Assembly (NCBI GenBank): GCA_019114515.1
Contig: DXFH01000028.1
Span: 1 to 52,883 of the forward strand
Length of the DNA: 52,883 nt
Origin: Candidatus Limosilactobacillus merdigallinarum
Lineage (GTDB): Bacteria > Bacillota > Bacilli > Lactobacillales > Lactobacillaceae
Direction: 5' to 3'
Shown: positions 9,694 through 17,887 of the stretch, piece after piece
Position numbering within the stretch: the first letter of the stretch is position 1
Layout: the number at the start of each line of letters is the position of its first letter
Program-made: the position numbers and the translations under genes
Notes under the pieces: generated by a model
Seen by the model: the letters and a program-made list of their open reading frames with translations, nothing else
Databases searched by the model: none
Told to the model about the DNA's origin: nothing

Positions 9694-10338
9694 TCAATAA
9701 GCTCCAGTACTCTTAAAAATACTAATAACGTTTTTAAATACGATTTTCACATCATACCAATAGGAAGCATGATCAACATAAGATAATTCCACATCGCAGC
9801 GCTCTGGATAAGGAATATTACTGCGACCAGTTGCTTGCCAAAGACCCATAGCACCCGGCTTCACCGATAAAAACTTATCTACCCGGTCACCATACTCCTT
9901 TAGTTCTTCCTTAACAATCGGTCGTGGGCCCACAATACTCATCTCGCCTTTTAAGATGTTAATAAATTGAGGGATTTCATCAATAGAAGTCTTCCGCAAC
10001 CAATGACCTAGTTTCGTAATCCGTGGGTCATCTTCCGGTTCAAGCTTGTAATTGTTTTCCACATACTCTTGGTACAGCTTTTTATTAGCATGCAAAATTT
10101 CATCCGCATGTTCAACCATTGAGCGGAACTTATACATCTTAAATGGTCGGCCGTTTTTGCCGATCCGTGTCTGTTTATAAAATAGTGGTCCTTTATTATC
10201 CCCTACATAGTCAGCAATCCGGACAAATAAAAAGATTGGGCTAAAGACAATCAATGCCAATATCGACAAAATAATATCTGTCAATCGTTTCCAAAAAAGG
10301 TACCACAAAGATTGTTTTTTGATTTGACGATCTGTCAT
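9694..10338 (-). CDS. Priming sugar-1-phosphate transferase (polyprenyl-phosphate)
   Basis: A 214-residue bacterial sugar transferase that transfers hexose-1-phosphate to undecaprenyl phosphate, the first step of repeat-unit synthesis. There is one hydrophobic anchor near residues 18-45, then the conserved block RIGKNGRPFKMYKFRSM, the KTSIDEIPQ segment and MSIVGPRP. The short single-anchor form (no PglD- or CoA-like domain) is typical of Gram-positive EPS clusters. It is the first gene of the operon. Donor sugar (galactose or glucose) cannot be decided. Confidence 0.92.
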   Translation of the reverse strand: MTDRQIKKQSLWYLFWKRLTDIILSILALIVFSPIFLFVRIADYVGDNKGPLFYKQTRIGKNGRPFKMYKFRSMVEHADEILHANKKLYQEYVENNYKLEPEDDPRITKLGHWLRKTSIDEIPQFINILKGEMSIVGPRPIVKEELKEYGDRVDKFLSVKPGAMGLWQATGRSNIPYPERCDVELSYVDHASYWYDVKIVFKNVISIFKSTGAY

Positions 10339-10341
10339 AAT

Positions 10342-10427
10342 TCAACCTTATTTCTTAATCTATAAATCACAGTTTTAATTGACTGTATCTTCCTAATGAT
10401 ACCAGCATCTCACAGTGGTGGAAAGAC
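10342..10427 (-). promoter_or_regulatory. Likely EPS operon promoter region
   Basis: The 89-base gap between recX (stop at 10428) and the priming transferase contains, on the minus strand, an AT-rich stretch with TATAGAT as a possible -10 and an ACAGT/ACTGT inverted repeat (arms eight bases apart) just upstream. No clear -35 matches. The region could hold the EPS promoter, but readthrough from recX is also possible. Confidence 0.35.
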
Positions 10428-11228
10428 CTAATCGTTATTGGTATGCAATTCCAACCAGTGTTCCACGTCATCTAAGTCAAAGCCCTTACGAAACATCGCG
10501 GCCTTAAACTTCATTTTTTGCGCATATCCTTTTTGCCCCTGGTAGTGGCGCCAAGCTTTGCTAGCCGCCCGATTGAGGATAGCTGCTTGTTGGTCTGCAT
10601 CCTGCTCTGGCGCAATTTCATCCTCTATTTCATCAAACAATTCACCATCAAAGCCATGGGTCATTAACCCCTGTCTTACTTTTTCGGTTTGTCGACGTAA
10701 TGGCTGCTTTTGATAATGACGGTAAAGTTTCTTGGCTAATTCCGTTGCACGGTCGACCTGGCTAGCATGATCAAATTGTGTGAGGGCACGGTCAATATCA
10801 ATTTCGCCAATGCCTTTCTGCCGCAGGTTTTGCCGAATTACCCGTGGGCCTTTCAGCTCAGTCCGCATAATGGTTCGGACATAGCTCTGTGCGTAATTCA
10901 AATCATCAAGGTAGCCCTGTCCCCGCAATTTCTGCATGACCGGTTCCACAAATTGTGGGGGCACATTATCTGCCACCATCTTTTGACGGACTTCTTTTTC
11001 GGTTCGTAATTGGTGGGACAAAAAGTCGAGCATTTTAGAATATGCTTTGGCAACGGCATCATCATTACTGATTTTGGCGGCCAAATCATCATCGATTTCC
11101 ATCCCCCGCATTAAGCGATATTTAATTAACACACTTTCATCAACGGGAAAGGCATACTGGCCGTCTAAATAGACATTGTAGCGTCCCTTACGTTTTTGCG
11201 CTTGAATTTTACTGATTTTTTTCGTCAT
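10428..11228 (-). CDS. recX: Regulatory protein RecX
   Basis: A 266-residue RecX, the size usual for Firmicutes (longer than the proteobacterial form). Three-helix RecX repeats are visible: LSHQLRTEKEVRQKM around residues 69-83, GYLDDLNYAQSYVR around 106-119, and KGPRVIRQNLRQKGI around 126-140. RecX binds RecA filaments and modulates recombination. It is followed on the same strand by the EPS cluster; no shared function is implied. Confidence 0.93.
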   Translation of the reverse strand: MTKKISKIQAQKRKGRYNVYLDGQYAFPVDESVLIKYRLMRGMEIDDDLAAKISNDDAVAKAYSKMLDFLSHQLRTEKEVRQKMVADNVPPQFVEPVMQKLRGQGYLDDLNYAQSYVRTIMRTELKGPRVIRQNLRQKGIGEIDIDRALTQFDHASQVDRATELAKKLYRHYQKQPLRRQTEKVRQGLMTHGFDGELFDEIEDEIAPEQDADQQAAILNRAASKAWRHYQGQKGYAQKMKFKAAMFRKGFDLDDVEHWLELHTNND

Positions 11229-11326
11229 TTTTAAATTCTCCGTTTACATTTTTGCAGTTCAAACGTTATTAAAGGTGTAAGCAGTGATCACCACTTACCA
11301 AATAAAAATGATTGGAGCAAATTGTC

Positions 11327-11536
11327 ATGAAACAAGCACTTAAGTCCAGTAAGTTACAAATGAAGGTTACTAATCCAGCCAGCGAAAAGGCCATCCACCG
11401 TGTAATTAACAACGTGGCCCCTGACCTCTCCGACGGCCAATTATCAGCCATCACTAGTTCCTTAAAGAGTTTGACTGATGACGACATTCAAGACATCGTG
11501 ATTGCCGTTTCTTCACAAGTCGAATTGGAAAAGTAA
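11327..11536 (+). CDS. Small DUF1659-like protein
   Basis: A predicted 69-residue soluble protein starting at the ATG at 11327 (MKQALKSSKL), preceded by TTGGAG eight bases upstream; a TTG at 11312 is in frame but less likely. Its pattern, with a short beta-like N-terminus and a DGQLSAITSSLKSLT helix, resembles DUF1659 proteins, which in Bacilli sit next to a DUF2922 gene, as here. Function unknown. It forms an operon with the next gene (15-base gap). Confidence 0.7.
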   Translation: MKQALKSSKLQMKVTNPASEKAIHRVINNVAPDLSDGQLSAITSSLKSLTDDDIQDIVIAVSSQVELEK

Positions 11537-11551
11537 TGAGGAGGTTTTTAA

Positions 11552-11794
11552 ATGATGAAGACACTAAACTTAACCTACAAGGGTTCCCTCGGTAAGACGC
11601 ATACATTGAAACTGAACTATGCCAAGGATGGCTTGGACGAAAAAGCTGTCCGTCAGTCCATGCAGACATTAGCATCCGCTAAAGCCTTCAAGAAGGATGA
11701 CGAAGAATTGTTCGTTGTGCCTGTGTGCGCCCATTACGTCACGACCAAGGAAGAAACCATTTTTGATGACCGGCAGAAAAACAGCGAGAAGTAA
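11552..11794 (+). CDS. Small DUF2922-like protein
   Basis: An 80-residue product beginning KTLNLTYKGSLGKTHTLKL, which fits the DUF2922 family (a beta-strand pair followed by a helix containing AVRQSMQTL). It has a strong ribosome binding site (GAGGAGG) and follows the DUF1659-like gene. Paired genes of this kind are common in lactobacilli and bacilli; their role is not known. A strong terminator follows at 11849-11889. Confidence 0.75.
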   Translation: MMKTLNLTYKGSLGKTHTLKLNYAKDGLDEKAVRQSMQTLASAKAFKKDDEELFVVPVCAHYVTTKEETIFDDRQKNSEK

Positions 11795-11848
11795 TTAGTC
11801 ATGTCAAATACGCTTGCTTTCTGCATTAAGAAGGTAAGTACATAATCC

Positions 11849-11889
11849 AAGAGGTCTCACCACACATAAGTGGTAGAGACCTCTTTTTT
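11849..11889 (+). terminator. Intrinsic terminator of the DUF1659/DUF2922 operon
   Basis: An AAGAGGTCTC / GAGACCTCTT stem with an inner ACCAC/GTGGT extension is followed by T6. It points in the plus direction and lies between the mini-gene pair and the convergent brkB-like gene. Confidence 0.9.
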
Positions 11890-11893
11890 GTTA

Positions 11894-12808
11894 TCATGGC
11901 CGTTCATGATTATTTGGTTTGCGATGATGCCGAGGAAAGCCCTCCAGCCATTGTCCTAAACGTCGCCGTTCAGTAATCTCGCCTTCGTGCATTTCCTGCA
12001 GCGTCGCATTAATGGTGGCGCCTAACATAACCAACATGCCAGAGAAGTCTAGCCAAATCATCATTGCCATAAAGGCACCAATGGTCTTGTACGAAATAAT
12101 TCGTGAATTCATGAAGTAGGCATAAAGGGAAAAGATCCGTGATAAGCCCATCCAGCACAAGGTAACAACCAAGGAACCCACCAGTACAAACCGCAAGTGC
12201 ACGTGTGCATTCGGGACAAAGTAATACAGCAGCGTTAAGGCGATAAAAAGCCCCATGAAAGTTACTGGCCACCGCAATTGCGTAAACATCTTAATGTAAC
12301 TCATGTTGTAGTGAAAGATCGGCTGCAAGTGTGCCAAAACCGTTTCACCAATCCCGTAAGTGATGGCTAACACAAACAGGATGAAGATCACGACCACCAT
12401 CCAGATAAACGACAAGACCCGGTTCATGATCGGATTTTGGTTTTCGGCCACCCCATAAGCATGGTTAACCGAACGCTGAAAGGCAGCAATTCCCTGGCTC
12501 GTCGACCATAAAGCAACAATGGCACCAGTCGTCAGCATGCCACCACTACCATGTTGCAGAAAATCATAAACAATAGGCTCAATAAAGCCATACACTGACT
12601 CCGGGATGGCTGATGCGAGGTAAGATGAGACTTCTTTAGCACCAATTCCCATCATCGGTAACAGGTTACCAACAATCAGGATTCCCGGAAAAATCGACAG
12701 CAAGGTATAGTAAGCCAGTGTGGCTGCCGAAGAAGAAATCTGGGCCATTTGAAAGTGATGCATGAACAAACACACGCTTTGTCTGATTCTTTTATCTGGT
12801 TCTTTCAT
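11894..12808 (-). CDS. YihY/BrkB family membrane protein
   Basis: A 304-residue integral membrane protein with about six membrane segments. The family signature is visible near the N-terminus (SSAATLAYYTLLSIFPGIL, about residues 22-40) and around residue 105 (ALWSTSQGIAAFQRSVNHAYG). The family was once called ribonuclease BN, wrongly; its true function in Firmicutes is unclear. The polar C-terminal tail (RRRLGQWLEG, then basic residues) is cytoplasmic by the positive-inside rule. It is separated from map by a terminator. Confidence 0.9.
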   Translation of the reverse strand: MKEPDKRIRQSVCLFMHHFQMAQISSSAATLAYYTLLSIFPGILIVGNLLPMMGIGAKEVSSYLASAIPESVYGFIEPIVYDFLQHGSGGMLTTGAIVALWSTSQGIAAFQRSVNHAYGVAENQNPIMNRVLSFIWMVVVIFILFVLAITYGIGETVLAHLQPIFHYNMSYIKMFTQLRWPVTFMGLFIALTLLYYFVPNAHVHLRFVLVGSLVVTLCWMGLSRIFSLYAYFMNSRIISYKTIGAFMAMMIWLDFSGMLVMLGATINATLQEMHEGEITERRRLGQWLEGFPRHHRKPNNHERP

Positions 12809-12875
12809 GCCGTTCCTCGTTTTTTCATCGTAACTAAGTGGTTGCTTTATTTTACCATGTGTTACTCAATGCCTA

Positions 12876-12906
12876 CAAAAAAGGAGCGCCTAATCAACGC
12901 TCCTCT
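12876..12906 (-). terminator. Intrinsic terminator after map
   Basis: On the minus strand a GGAGCG/CGCTCC stem with a nine-base loop is followed by TTTTTT, 20 bases after the map stop codon. Confidence 0.9.
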
Positions 12907-12926
12907 TTATTCAATTTAAGAATCAA

Positions 12927-13781
12927 TTATTCGAATTCCTTAGCTACTTTGGCAGCAATTTCGCCGTAGTGCGCTAATTCCTTGGCATAATTGTCATCGT
13001 ACATGTACTTAGCATCCGCTTCTGGATTCTGAGAAGTCAAGATCTTTGGACCATCATTGGTGATCACCAAAGTGTGTTCGTACTGGCATGACCAGCCACC
13101 ATCAGCAGTCTTAGCTAACCAGCCACTTGGATCACTCGTATCGGCTTCCCAAGTACCAGTGTTAATCATTGGTTCAACCGTGATGGTCATGCCGTTACGC
13201 AAACGCAGACCCTGACCGTGTTCACCATAGTGGGGAACCATTGGATCTTCGTGCATGGTTGGCTGAATACCGTGACCGACGAATTCCCGCACGTCACCAT
13301 AGCCATTTTCGTCTTCCGTGTAATGCTGAATAACCGCACCGATGTCACCAATCCGATTACCCGGAACACATTGGTCAATGCCCATGTACAAGGCCTGATG
13401 GGTAACGTCCATTAACTTCTTAATTTCAGGCTTAGCTTCACCAACACCGTATGACCAGCAAGAATCAGAGAAGAAACCATCAATGGAAATAACGGTATCA
13501 ACCTTTGCCAGGTCGCCGTCCTTTAAAATCAGCTTTTTACGTGGAAAGCCGTGACAAATTTCATCATTAACACTGACACAGGTAGCATACTTGTATCCTT
13601 CAAAGCCAATTTGTTCTGCTTTAGCATTGATGGCCTTGAAATACTTACGGGCAAACTCTTCAATTACCCAGCTGGAAATACCTGGCTTGATAATGTGACG
13701 CAAGCCGAGGTGCATGCCGGCTAAACCAGCTCCAGCTACTTCCATCGCGCGAATTTCGCGTGGCGACTTTAAACTAATCAT
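12927..13781 (-). CDS. map: Type I methionine aminopeptidase
   Basis: This cytoplasmic metalloenzyme removes the N-terminal Met from nascent proteins. The 284-residue form is the longer type I seen in lactobacilli. Metal and substrate residues are visible: the HGFP histidine, two Asp ligands (VDTVISIDGFFSDS), the GHGIQPTMHEDP histidines, VEPM Glu and YEHT Glu. It is divergent from the flavodoxin gene over a symmetric promoter. Confidence 0.96.
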   Translation of the reverse strand: MISLKSPREIRAMEVAGAGLAGMHLGLRHIIKPGISSWVIEEFARKYFKAINAKAEQIGFEGYKYATCVSVNDEICHGFPRKKLILKDGDLAKVDTVISIDGFFSDSCWSYGVGEAKPEIKKLMDVTHQALYMGIDQCVPGNRIGDIGAVIQHYTEDENGYGDVREFVGHGIQPTMHEDPMVPHYGEHGQGLRLRNGMTITVEPMINTGTWEADTSDPSGWLAKTADGGWSCQYEHTLVITNDGPKILTSQNPEADAKYMYDDNYAKELAHYGEIAAKVAKEFE

Positions 13782-13817
13782 TGTCTAAATTACTCCTTGT
13801 TTTCAGTCTCGACTACT

Positions 13818-13849
13818 AGTATAGCACTCAGACCCTTTTGTGCTATACT
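13818..13849. promoter_or_regulatory. Symmetric divergent promoter of map and flavodoxin
   Basis: AGTATAGCAC (13818-13827) and GTGCTATACT (13840-13849) are perfect 10-bp inverted arms around a 12-bp centre. Each arm contains TGCTATACT, an extended -10 element, pointing outward on its own strand: rightward for the flavodoxin and leftward for map. The dyad may also be an operator. No good -35 box is seen, as is common for extended -10 promoters. Confidence 0.7.
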
Positions 13850-13885
13850 GTCAGTTGCTATTAAAATTCTTGAGGAGTGTTTGCC

Positions 13886-14329
13886 ATGAAAGCTGTAGTC
13901 GTATACGCCACTATTACAGGTAACAATGAAGACGTTGCCGATATCATTACTGATGTACTAGAAGACCATGACGTCGAAGTCGAAGAAAGTGAAATCTCCA
14001 CTGCCGACGTCGCTGACTTCGAACAGGCTGACCTGTGCATTGTTTGTCCCTACACCTATGACGAAGGTGCCCTTCCCGATGAAGGCCTTGATTTCTATGA
14101 CGACCTCAGGGAAAGTAATCTAAAGGGCAAAGTCTATGGTGTCGCTGGTTCTGGTGATACCTACTATGGCGAATACTACTGCATGGCCGTTGATAAATTC
14201 GGCAAGGCCTTTGACGAAGCCGGTGCCACTAAAGGTGCGGAAAATGTCCACATCAACCTGACACCCGATGAAGATGACGTAAAGACACTCGATAAATTTG
14301 TGGATGACTTACTGAGCAAAGTAAAGTAG
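13886..14329 (+). CDS. Flavodoxin
   Basis: A short-chain flavodoxin of about 147 residues, an acidic FMN electron carrier. The FMN phosphate loop YATITGNNEDVAD (residues 7-19 of the chosen start) and the GSGDTYYG segment contacting the flavin ring are both visible. The ATG at 13886 follows GAGGAG at good spacing; an ATG three codons upstream is in frame but overlaps the ribosome binding site. It is co-transcribed with the gtrA-like gene. Confidence 0.92.
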   Translation: MKAVVVYATITGNNEDVADIITDVLEDHDVEVEESEISTADVADFEQADLCIVCPYTYDEGALPDEGLDFYDDLRESNLKGKVYGVAGSGDTYYGEYYCMAVDKFGKAFDEAGATKGAENVHINLTPDEDDVKTLDKFVDDLLSKVK

Positions 14330-14333
14330 GTGG

Positions 14334-14783
14334 ATGGTAGTGGAGTTAATCAAAAAGCTTTGGCAAAAATATAAATCGATTATCGCCTACCTCTTCTGGG
14401 GCGTTGTTACGACGATCATTAATATTGGTTCTTACCAAATTATGAGTCCAGTTTGGCACTGGAACTATGAAGTCTCCACTGTGATTGCCTGGTTCTTATC
14501 AGTCTTAGCCGCTTACTTTACCAACAAAGTGTGGGTATTCGGCTCGCATTACACGACCGTTAAAGCATTTGTAGTCGAAATAACCTCATTCTTCTTCTAC
14601 CGTGGCTTAACGCTCCTGATTGATATGGCCTTCATGTGGGTCGGTGTTAGCGTCTTAGGATTGCGGTCGTCACTGCAGCAATTCATCGTCAAAACACTGG
14701 ATAACGTGGTCGTAATCATTGCTAACTACATCTTCTCTAAGTGGTTAATTTTCAAAAACAACGAAAATATCGCGAGTAAATAA
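14334..14783 (+). CDS. GtrA-family membrane protein
   Basis: A 149-residue protein with four predicted membrane segments and the GtrA signature (FWGVVTTIINIGSYQI in the first segment, WFLSVLAAYFTNKVWVF in the second). GtrA-like proteins are thought to flip polyprenyl-linked sugars used for cell-surface glycosylation. The start is uncertain: ATG 14334 is very close to AGGTGG, and GTG 14340 has better spacing. It lies five bases after the flavodoxin gene and is followed by a strong terminator. Confidence 0.88.
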   Translation: MVVELIKKLWQKYKSIIAYLFWGVVTTIINIGSYQIMSPVWHWNYEVSTVIAWFLSVLAAYFTNKVWVFGSHYTTVKAFVVEITSFFFYRGLTLLIDMAFMWVGVSVLGLRSSLQQFIVKTLDNVVVIIANYIFSKWLIFKNNENIASK

Positions 14784-14787
14784 AATA

Positions 14788-14821
14788 ACGGGATTCCACA
14801 TATCAGCGGAATCCCGTTTTC
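14788..14821 (+). terminator. Intrinsic terminator after gtrA-like gene
   Basis: A perfect 10-bp stem ACGGGATTCC/GGAATCCCGT with a 10-base loop is followed by TTTT, immediately after the stop codon. Confidence 0.92.
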
Positions 14822-14893
14822 ATGTGTCAAAGCTTGCTTCACAACAACATTAATTTATTTTAGATAGCTATTTTATCTAGCATGAAATGTTGC

Positions 14894-15043
14894 AAAAAAA
14901 CTTGTGATCTCTTGCCGGTCTCAGTAGTGAAATTCGACTTAGCATGGTAATGCTTAGTCGAAGCCTCAGTTTGAAGACCGGCGAAGACGGGCTTCAAATG
15001 ATGGCCACTACGATCCAGACCGGCAAAAGCGCAACAAGTTTTT
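14894..15043. repeat. 150-bp structured intergenic repeat, copy A
   Basis: This 150-bp element is repeated at 21158-21307 in the same orientation. Its ends AAAACTTGT (14897-14905) and ACAAGTTTT (15034-15042) are inverted. Nested inside are TTGCCGGTCT/AGACCGGCAA, GTAGTG/CACTAC, the long hairpin TTCGACTTAGCAT/ATGCTTAGTCGAA (14933-14962, one mismatch) and TTTGAAG/CTTCAAA. Several stems differ between the copies by paired changes, pointing to a conserved fold. It lies between the gtrA terminator and the end of the epimerase gene; read on the minus strand it ends in T7 and could terminate that gene. Confidence 0.85.
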
Positions 15044-15053
15044 GTTTTGATTT

Positions 15054-16166
15054 TTAGTAATGTTCTTTCAGTAATTTAATGATACGTTCTGCGGCGTGGC
15101 CGTCACCAAACAGATCACCAGCAGACGTCATTTTCTTGTATAAGTGATGGTCGTTCAGCAAGTCGAATACTGCCTGTTGAATGCTGGTCGGATCAGTCCC
15201 CACTACTCGTGCCGTGCCAGCCTTAATTGCTTCCTGCCGTTCCGTTACGTCCCGTAATAACAGTACTGGTTTGTGAAAGACCGAGGCTTCTTCAACCGTC
15301 CCGGCGGAGTCCGTTAAGATAAAGTTGCTGCGGGCTGCCGTATTCAAAAAGTCGCCTAAGTTCATTAATGGCATGACATGAATGCGGTCGCGGCCGGCCA
15401 AAATACTGGTAGCAATAGTAAAGGCCTCCGAATCGGTCGCTACGGGACAGATCAATTCCAGGTTCTGATTGGTTTCAATGATGTCACGCAGCGTGCGGAA
15501 GACCCGCTCCATTGGCAAGCCAGTATATTCGACCCGTCCCATCGTTGCCAAAATAAACTGGTGATTCTCTGGAATCGACACTAATAATTCACTGTGGTAA
15601 TCTTCACGATAATTTTCCTTCACAGTATCAACGATCGGGTTACCCGTGACAAAAATACGGTCATTAGCGACATTCTCCTTCAGCAGATTATCGCGTGCAC
15701 TGACTGTGGGAGCGAAGTAAATGTTCGACAGCTCATCCGTTAAACGCCGCTGTAATTCATCCGGAAATGGCCGGTACTTATTGTCCGTCCGCAATCCAGC
15801 CTCAATGTGTGCGACCGGTAAATGGTTATAAAAAGCCGACAAACTAGCCGCGAGCGTGGTCATGGTGTCACCGATGACCAGTAACAAATCGGGCTGTGCA
15901 GCACTAATAACCGTTTGGAAATTATGTAACAGCTGTGATAAATGCTCAATCGCCCCAATTTCACGCGCAGAGCTGACATTTAAATCGAAGTCGGATTCAA
16001 TATTAAAGTAGCTAACGGCTTGGTGCAGCTGCTGGTATTGCCGCGAAGCGAGGACGACGATTGGCTTAAAGTTATCGGGGTCGTCTTGCATTAATTTAAT
16101 TACTGGCGCCATTTTGATAACTTCGGCCTTGGTCCCAAATAAAATCATCGTACGCAGCTGTGCCAT
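15054..16166 (-). CDS. wecB: UDP-N-acetylglucosamine 2-epimerase (non-hydrolysing)
   Basis: A 370-residue GT-B-fold enzyme interconverting UDP-GlcNAc and UDP-ManNAc, feeding teichoic-acid linkage units or polysaccharides. Family features are FGTKAEVIKMAPVI at residues 10-23, VIGDTMTTLAAS, HIEAGLRT, VTGNPIVD and the C-terminal LTDSAGTVEEA. The start has AAGGTGGTG at good spacing. It is monocistronic and not adjacent to other glycan genes. Confidence 0.93.
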   Translation of the reverse strand: MAQLRTMILFGTKAEVIKMAPVIKLMQDDPDNFKPIVVLASRQYQQLHQAVSYFNIESDFDLNVSSAREIGAIEHLSQLLHNFQTVISAAQPDLLLVIGDTMTTLAASLSAFYNHLPVAHIEAGLRTDNKYRPFPDELQRRLTDELSNIYFAPTVSARDNLLKENVANDRIFVTGNPIVDTVKENYREDYHSELLVSIPENHQFILATMGRVEYTGLPMERVFRTLRDIIETNQNLELICPVATDSEAFTIATSILAGRDRIHVMPLMNLGDFLNTAARSNFILTDSAGTVEEASVFHKPVLLLRDVTERQEAIKAGTARVVGTDPTSIQQAVFDLLNDHHLYKKMTSAGDLFGDGHAAERIIKLLKEHY

Positions 16167-16312
16167 TTTTTCACCACCTTAAAAAATATTAATATATTAA
16201 TTGTAACCCATTTTATTCATGAAAATTTGATCTTTTTATGAAATTAAGTTAAAACCCCTCCTGCATAAATGAGACCTCACTACAGGCACTAATAGCAAAT
16301 CACTAACTGGTA

Positions 16313-16354
16313 AAGAAAAGGACCCGGAAAGCATCATCACCTTCCAGGTCCCTA
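16313..16354 (-). terminator. Terminator of tRNA-Arg
   Basis: On the minus strand, just downstream of the tRNA, GGACCTGGAA pairs imperfectly with TTCCGGGTCC across an 11-12-base loop and is followed by TTTTCTTT. Confidence 0.85.
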
Positions 16355-16360
16355 TTTTGA

Positions 16361-16433
16361 TGGTTCCACCCGGACTCGAACCGGGATCAGCCGCTTAGGA
16401 GGCGGACGTACTATCCAGTTATACTATGGAACC
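16361..16433 (-). tRNA. tRNA-Arg (anticodon CCT)
   Basis: The minus strand folds as a complete 73-nt cloverleaf. The acceptor GGTTCCA pairs with TGGAACC plus a discriminator A; the D arm contains AACTGGATAG; the anticodon stem CCGC/GCGG holds loop CTCCTAA with anticodon CCT; the T arm contains GGTTCGAGTCC. It decodes AGG. The 3' CCA is not encoded. It has its own promoter and terminator. Confidence 0.95.
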
Positions 16434-16444
16434 AGCATAAGAAA

Positions 16445-16473
16445 ATTATCCCATGCTTATTAAATCATGTAAA
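16445..16473 (-). promoter_or_regulatory. Promoter of tRNA-Arg
   Basis: On the minus strand TTTACA (16468-16473) and GATAAT (16445-16450) are spaced by exactly 17 bases, 11 bases before the tRNA 5' end. Placement and spacing fit a sigma-A promoter, located in the short gap after the helicase stop. Confidence 0.75.
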
Positions 16474-16477
16474 GACA

Positions 16478-17800
16478 TTATTGGTCGGCATGCTCACGGC
16501 GATGGCGCAGACGAATGCCCTTATTTTTCCGTTGTTTTTTATGCCGACGCTTGGTTGGTTTGCTAAAGCGGTCCAGGGTACGGTGGACTGTCTTTTGCAC
16601 GCTATCTTCACGTCGATGCTGCCCTTGCCGCAATTGACGGTTGTTTTGACTGCGAACGGGCTCGGCATCCTTATTACGGCTACTCTTACCCGTGGTCAAA
16701 CGGTGCGCGTTGATCGACATTGGCTCCAATTTGTATTCCGTATCAGCCAATAGGTGCTTCAGGTCACGGAAATCGTGGTCATCACCCATATTAATAACGA
16801 GACCGGGTTCGCCTTGCCGACCAGTCCGCCCCGTCCGGTGAATGTACTCGTTAACTGAAGTGGGCAGTTCAAAGTTAACAACCGCCGGCAGCTTGGGAAT
16901 GTCCAATCCCCGAGCAGCGACATCCGTTGTCAGCAGCAATTTAACCTGGTGCTTGCGGAACTGCCGCATCACCTTTTCGCGTTCCACTTGCCGTTGCCGA
17001 CCACCAAGAGAAGCCGCACTCACCCCATCATGCCGTAAACGACTGGCAGTGTAGTGCAAAGTCTTAATGCTGGAGAAGAAGACTAACGCGCGGAAATTCT
17101 TGGTGTAGCTCAGCTGTTCCAATACCTGTGCCTTTTGCGCCATCGTGCGGGCATATAAGAGGCCATGCTGGACTGGGCCACGACTGTGATCCTGCTTGCG
17201 AACGTCACACTTAATGACATCCTTGCCAAAAATCACCTCTGCCTGAGCTAATTGTGGTGACATAGTAGCCGAGAAGAAGGCCAACTGTGCATCCAGTGGG
17301 GTTTGACGTTCAATGTCTTCGACTACGGCTTGGGTATCATCCGTGAGCAAGTCGTCGGCTTCATCAATCACCATTGTCTTCAAATCATCTAGTTTTAAGT
17401 AGCGATTATCCAAGAGGTGCAGGACCCGTCCTGGCGTACCCACAACCACATCAGGGCGTGACTTACGTAGCCGTTCCCGTTGGCACCGTAAGTTAGCGCC
17501 GCCGGTTAATGACTGCACCTTCAAGCCAATCAAGCCGGTCCATTCCCGCATCACCCGGGTCGTCTGTAAGGCCAGCTCCTGTGACGGCTCTAAAACCAAT
17601 AGCTGGATACCAGCGCCTGCTTCTAAGCGCGGCAGCAGCGGCCAGGTAAATGCCAGGGTTTTACCGGAGCCAGTCGGGGCAATTCCCATGACCGTTTTTC
17701 CTGCCGCCAACGGTTCAGCCACCGCCGTCTGAATGGTTGTTGGCTGCTGGTAGCCTTTTTCTTTAAAATGTTTTTCAAATGCTTCTATCAAGCGAATCAT
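16478..17800 (-). CDS. DEAD-box ATP-dependent RNA helicase
   Basis: A 440-residue helicase with a Q motif region (GYQQPTTIQ, residues 17-25), Walker A (APTGSGKT), motif II DEAD followed by Asp (VIDEADDLL), SAT motif (FFSATMS) and motif VI HRTGRTGRQG. The C-terminal tail from about residue 370 is rich in Lys, Arg and Gln and probably binds RNA. It likely acts in ribosome assembly or mRNA decay (CshB-like; inference). ATG 17800 is directly after GAGG; TTG 17791 has better spacing and may be the true start. Confidence 0.92.
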   Translation of the reverse strand: MIRLIEAFEKHFKEKGYQQPTTIQTAVAEPLAAGKTVMGIAPTGSGKTLAFTWPLLPRLEAGAGIQLLVLEPSQELALQTTRVMREWTGLIGLKVQSLTGGANLRCQRERLRKSRPDVVVGTPGRVLHLLDNRYLKLDDLKTMVIDEADDLLTDDTQAVVEDIERQTPLDAQLAFFSATMSPQLAQAEVIFGKDVIKCDVRKQDHSRGPVQHGLLYARTMAQKAQVLEQLSYTKNFRALVFFSSIKTLHYTASRLRHDGVSAASLGGRQRQVEREKVMRQFRKHQVKLLLTTDVAARGLDIPKLPAVVNFELPTSVNEYIHRTGRTGRQGEPGLVINMGDDHDFRDLKHLLADTEYKLEPMSINAHRLTTGKSSRNKDAEPVRSQNNRQLRQGQHRREDSVQKTVHRTLDRFSKPTKRRHKKQRKNKGIRLRHRREHADQ

Positions 17801-17887
17801 CCTCTATCTTTAATCGACTGTTTTATCTGAAAAGCGAACTCGTTACGCTGCGGTTAATTTGCAGCACAGCACCAGCATTCGAATTAG

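Noticed and set aside
14894-15043. The structured repeat as an insertion sequence
   Set aside because: At 150 bp it has no transposase frame; it could only be a miniature non-autonomous element.
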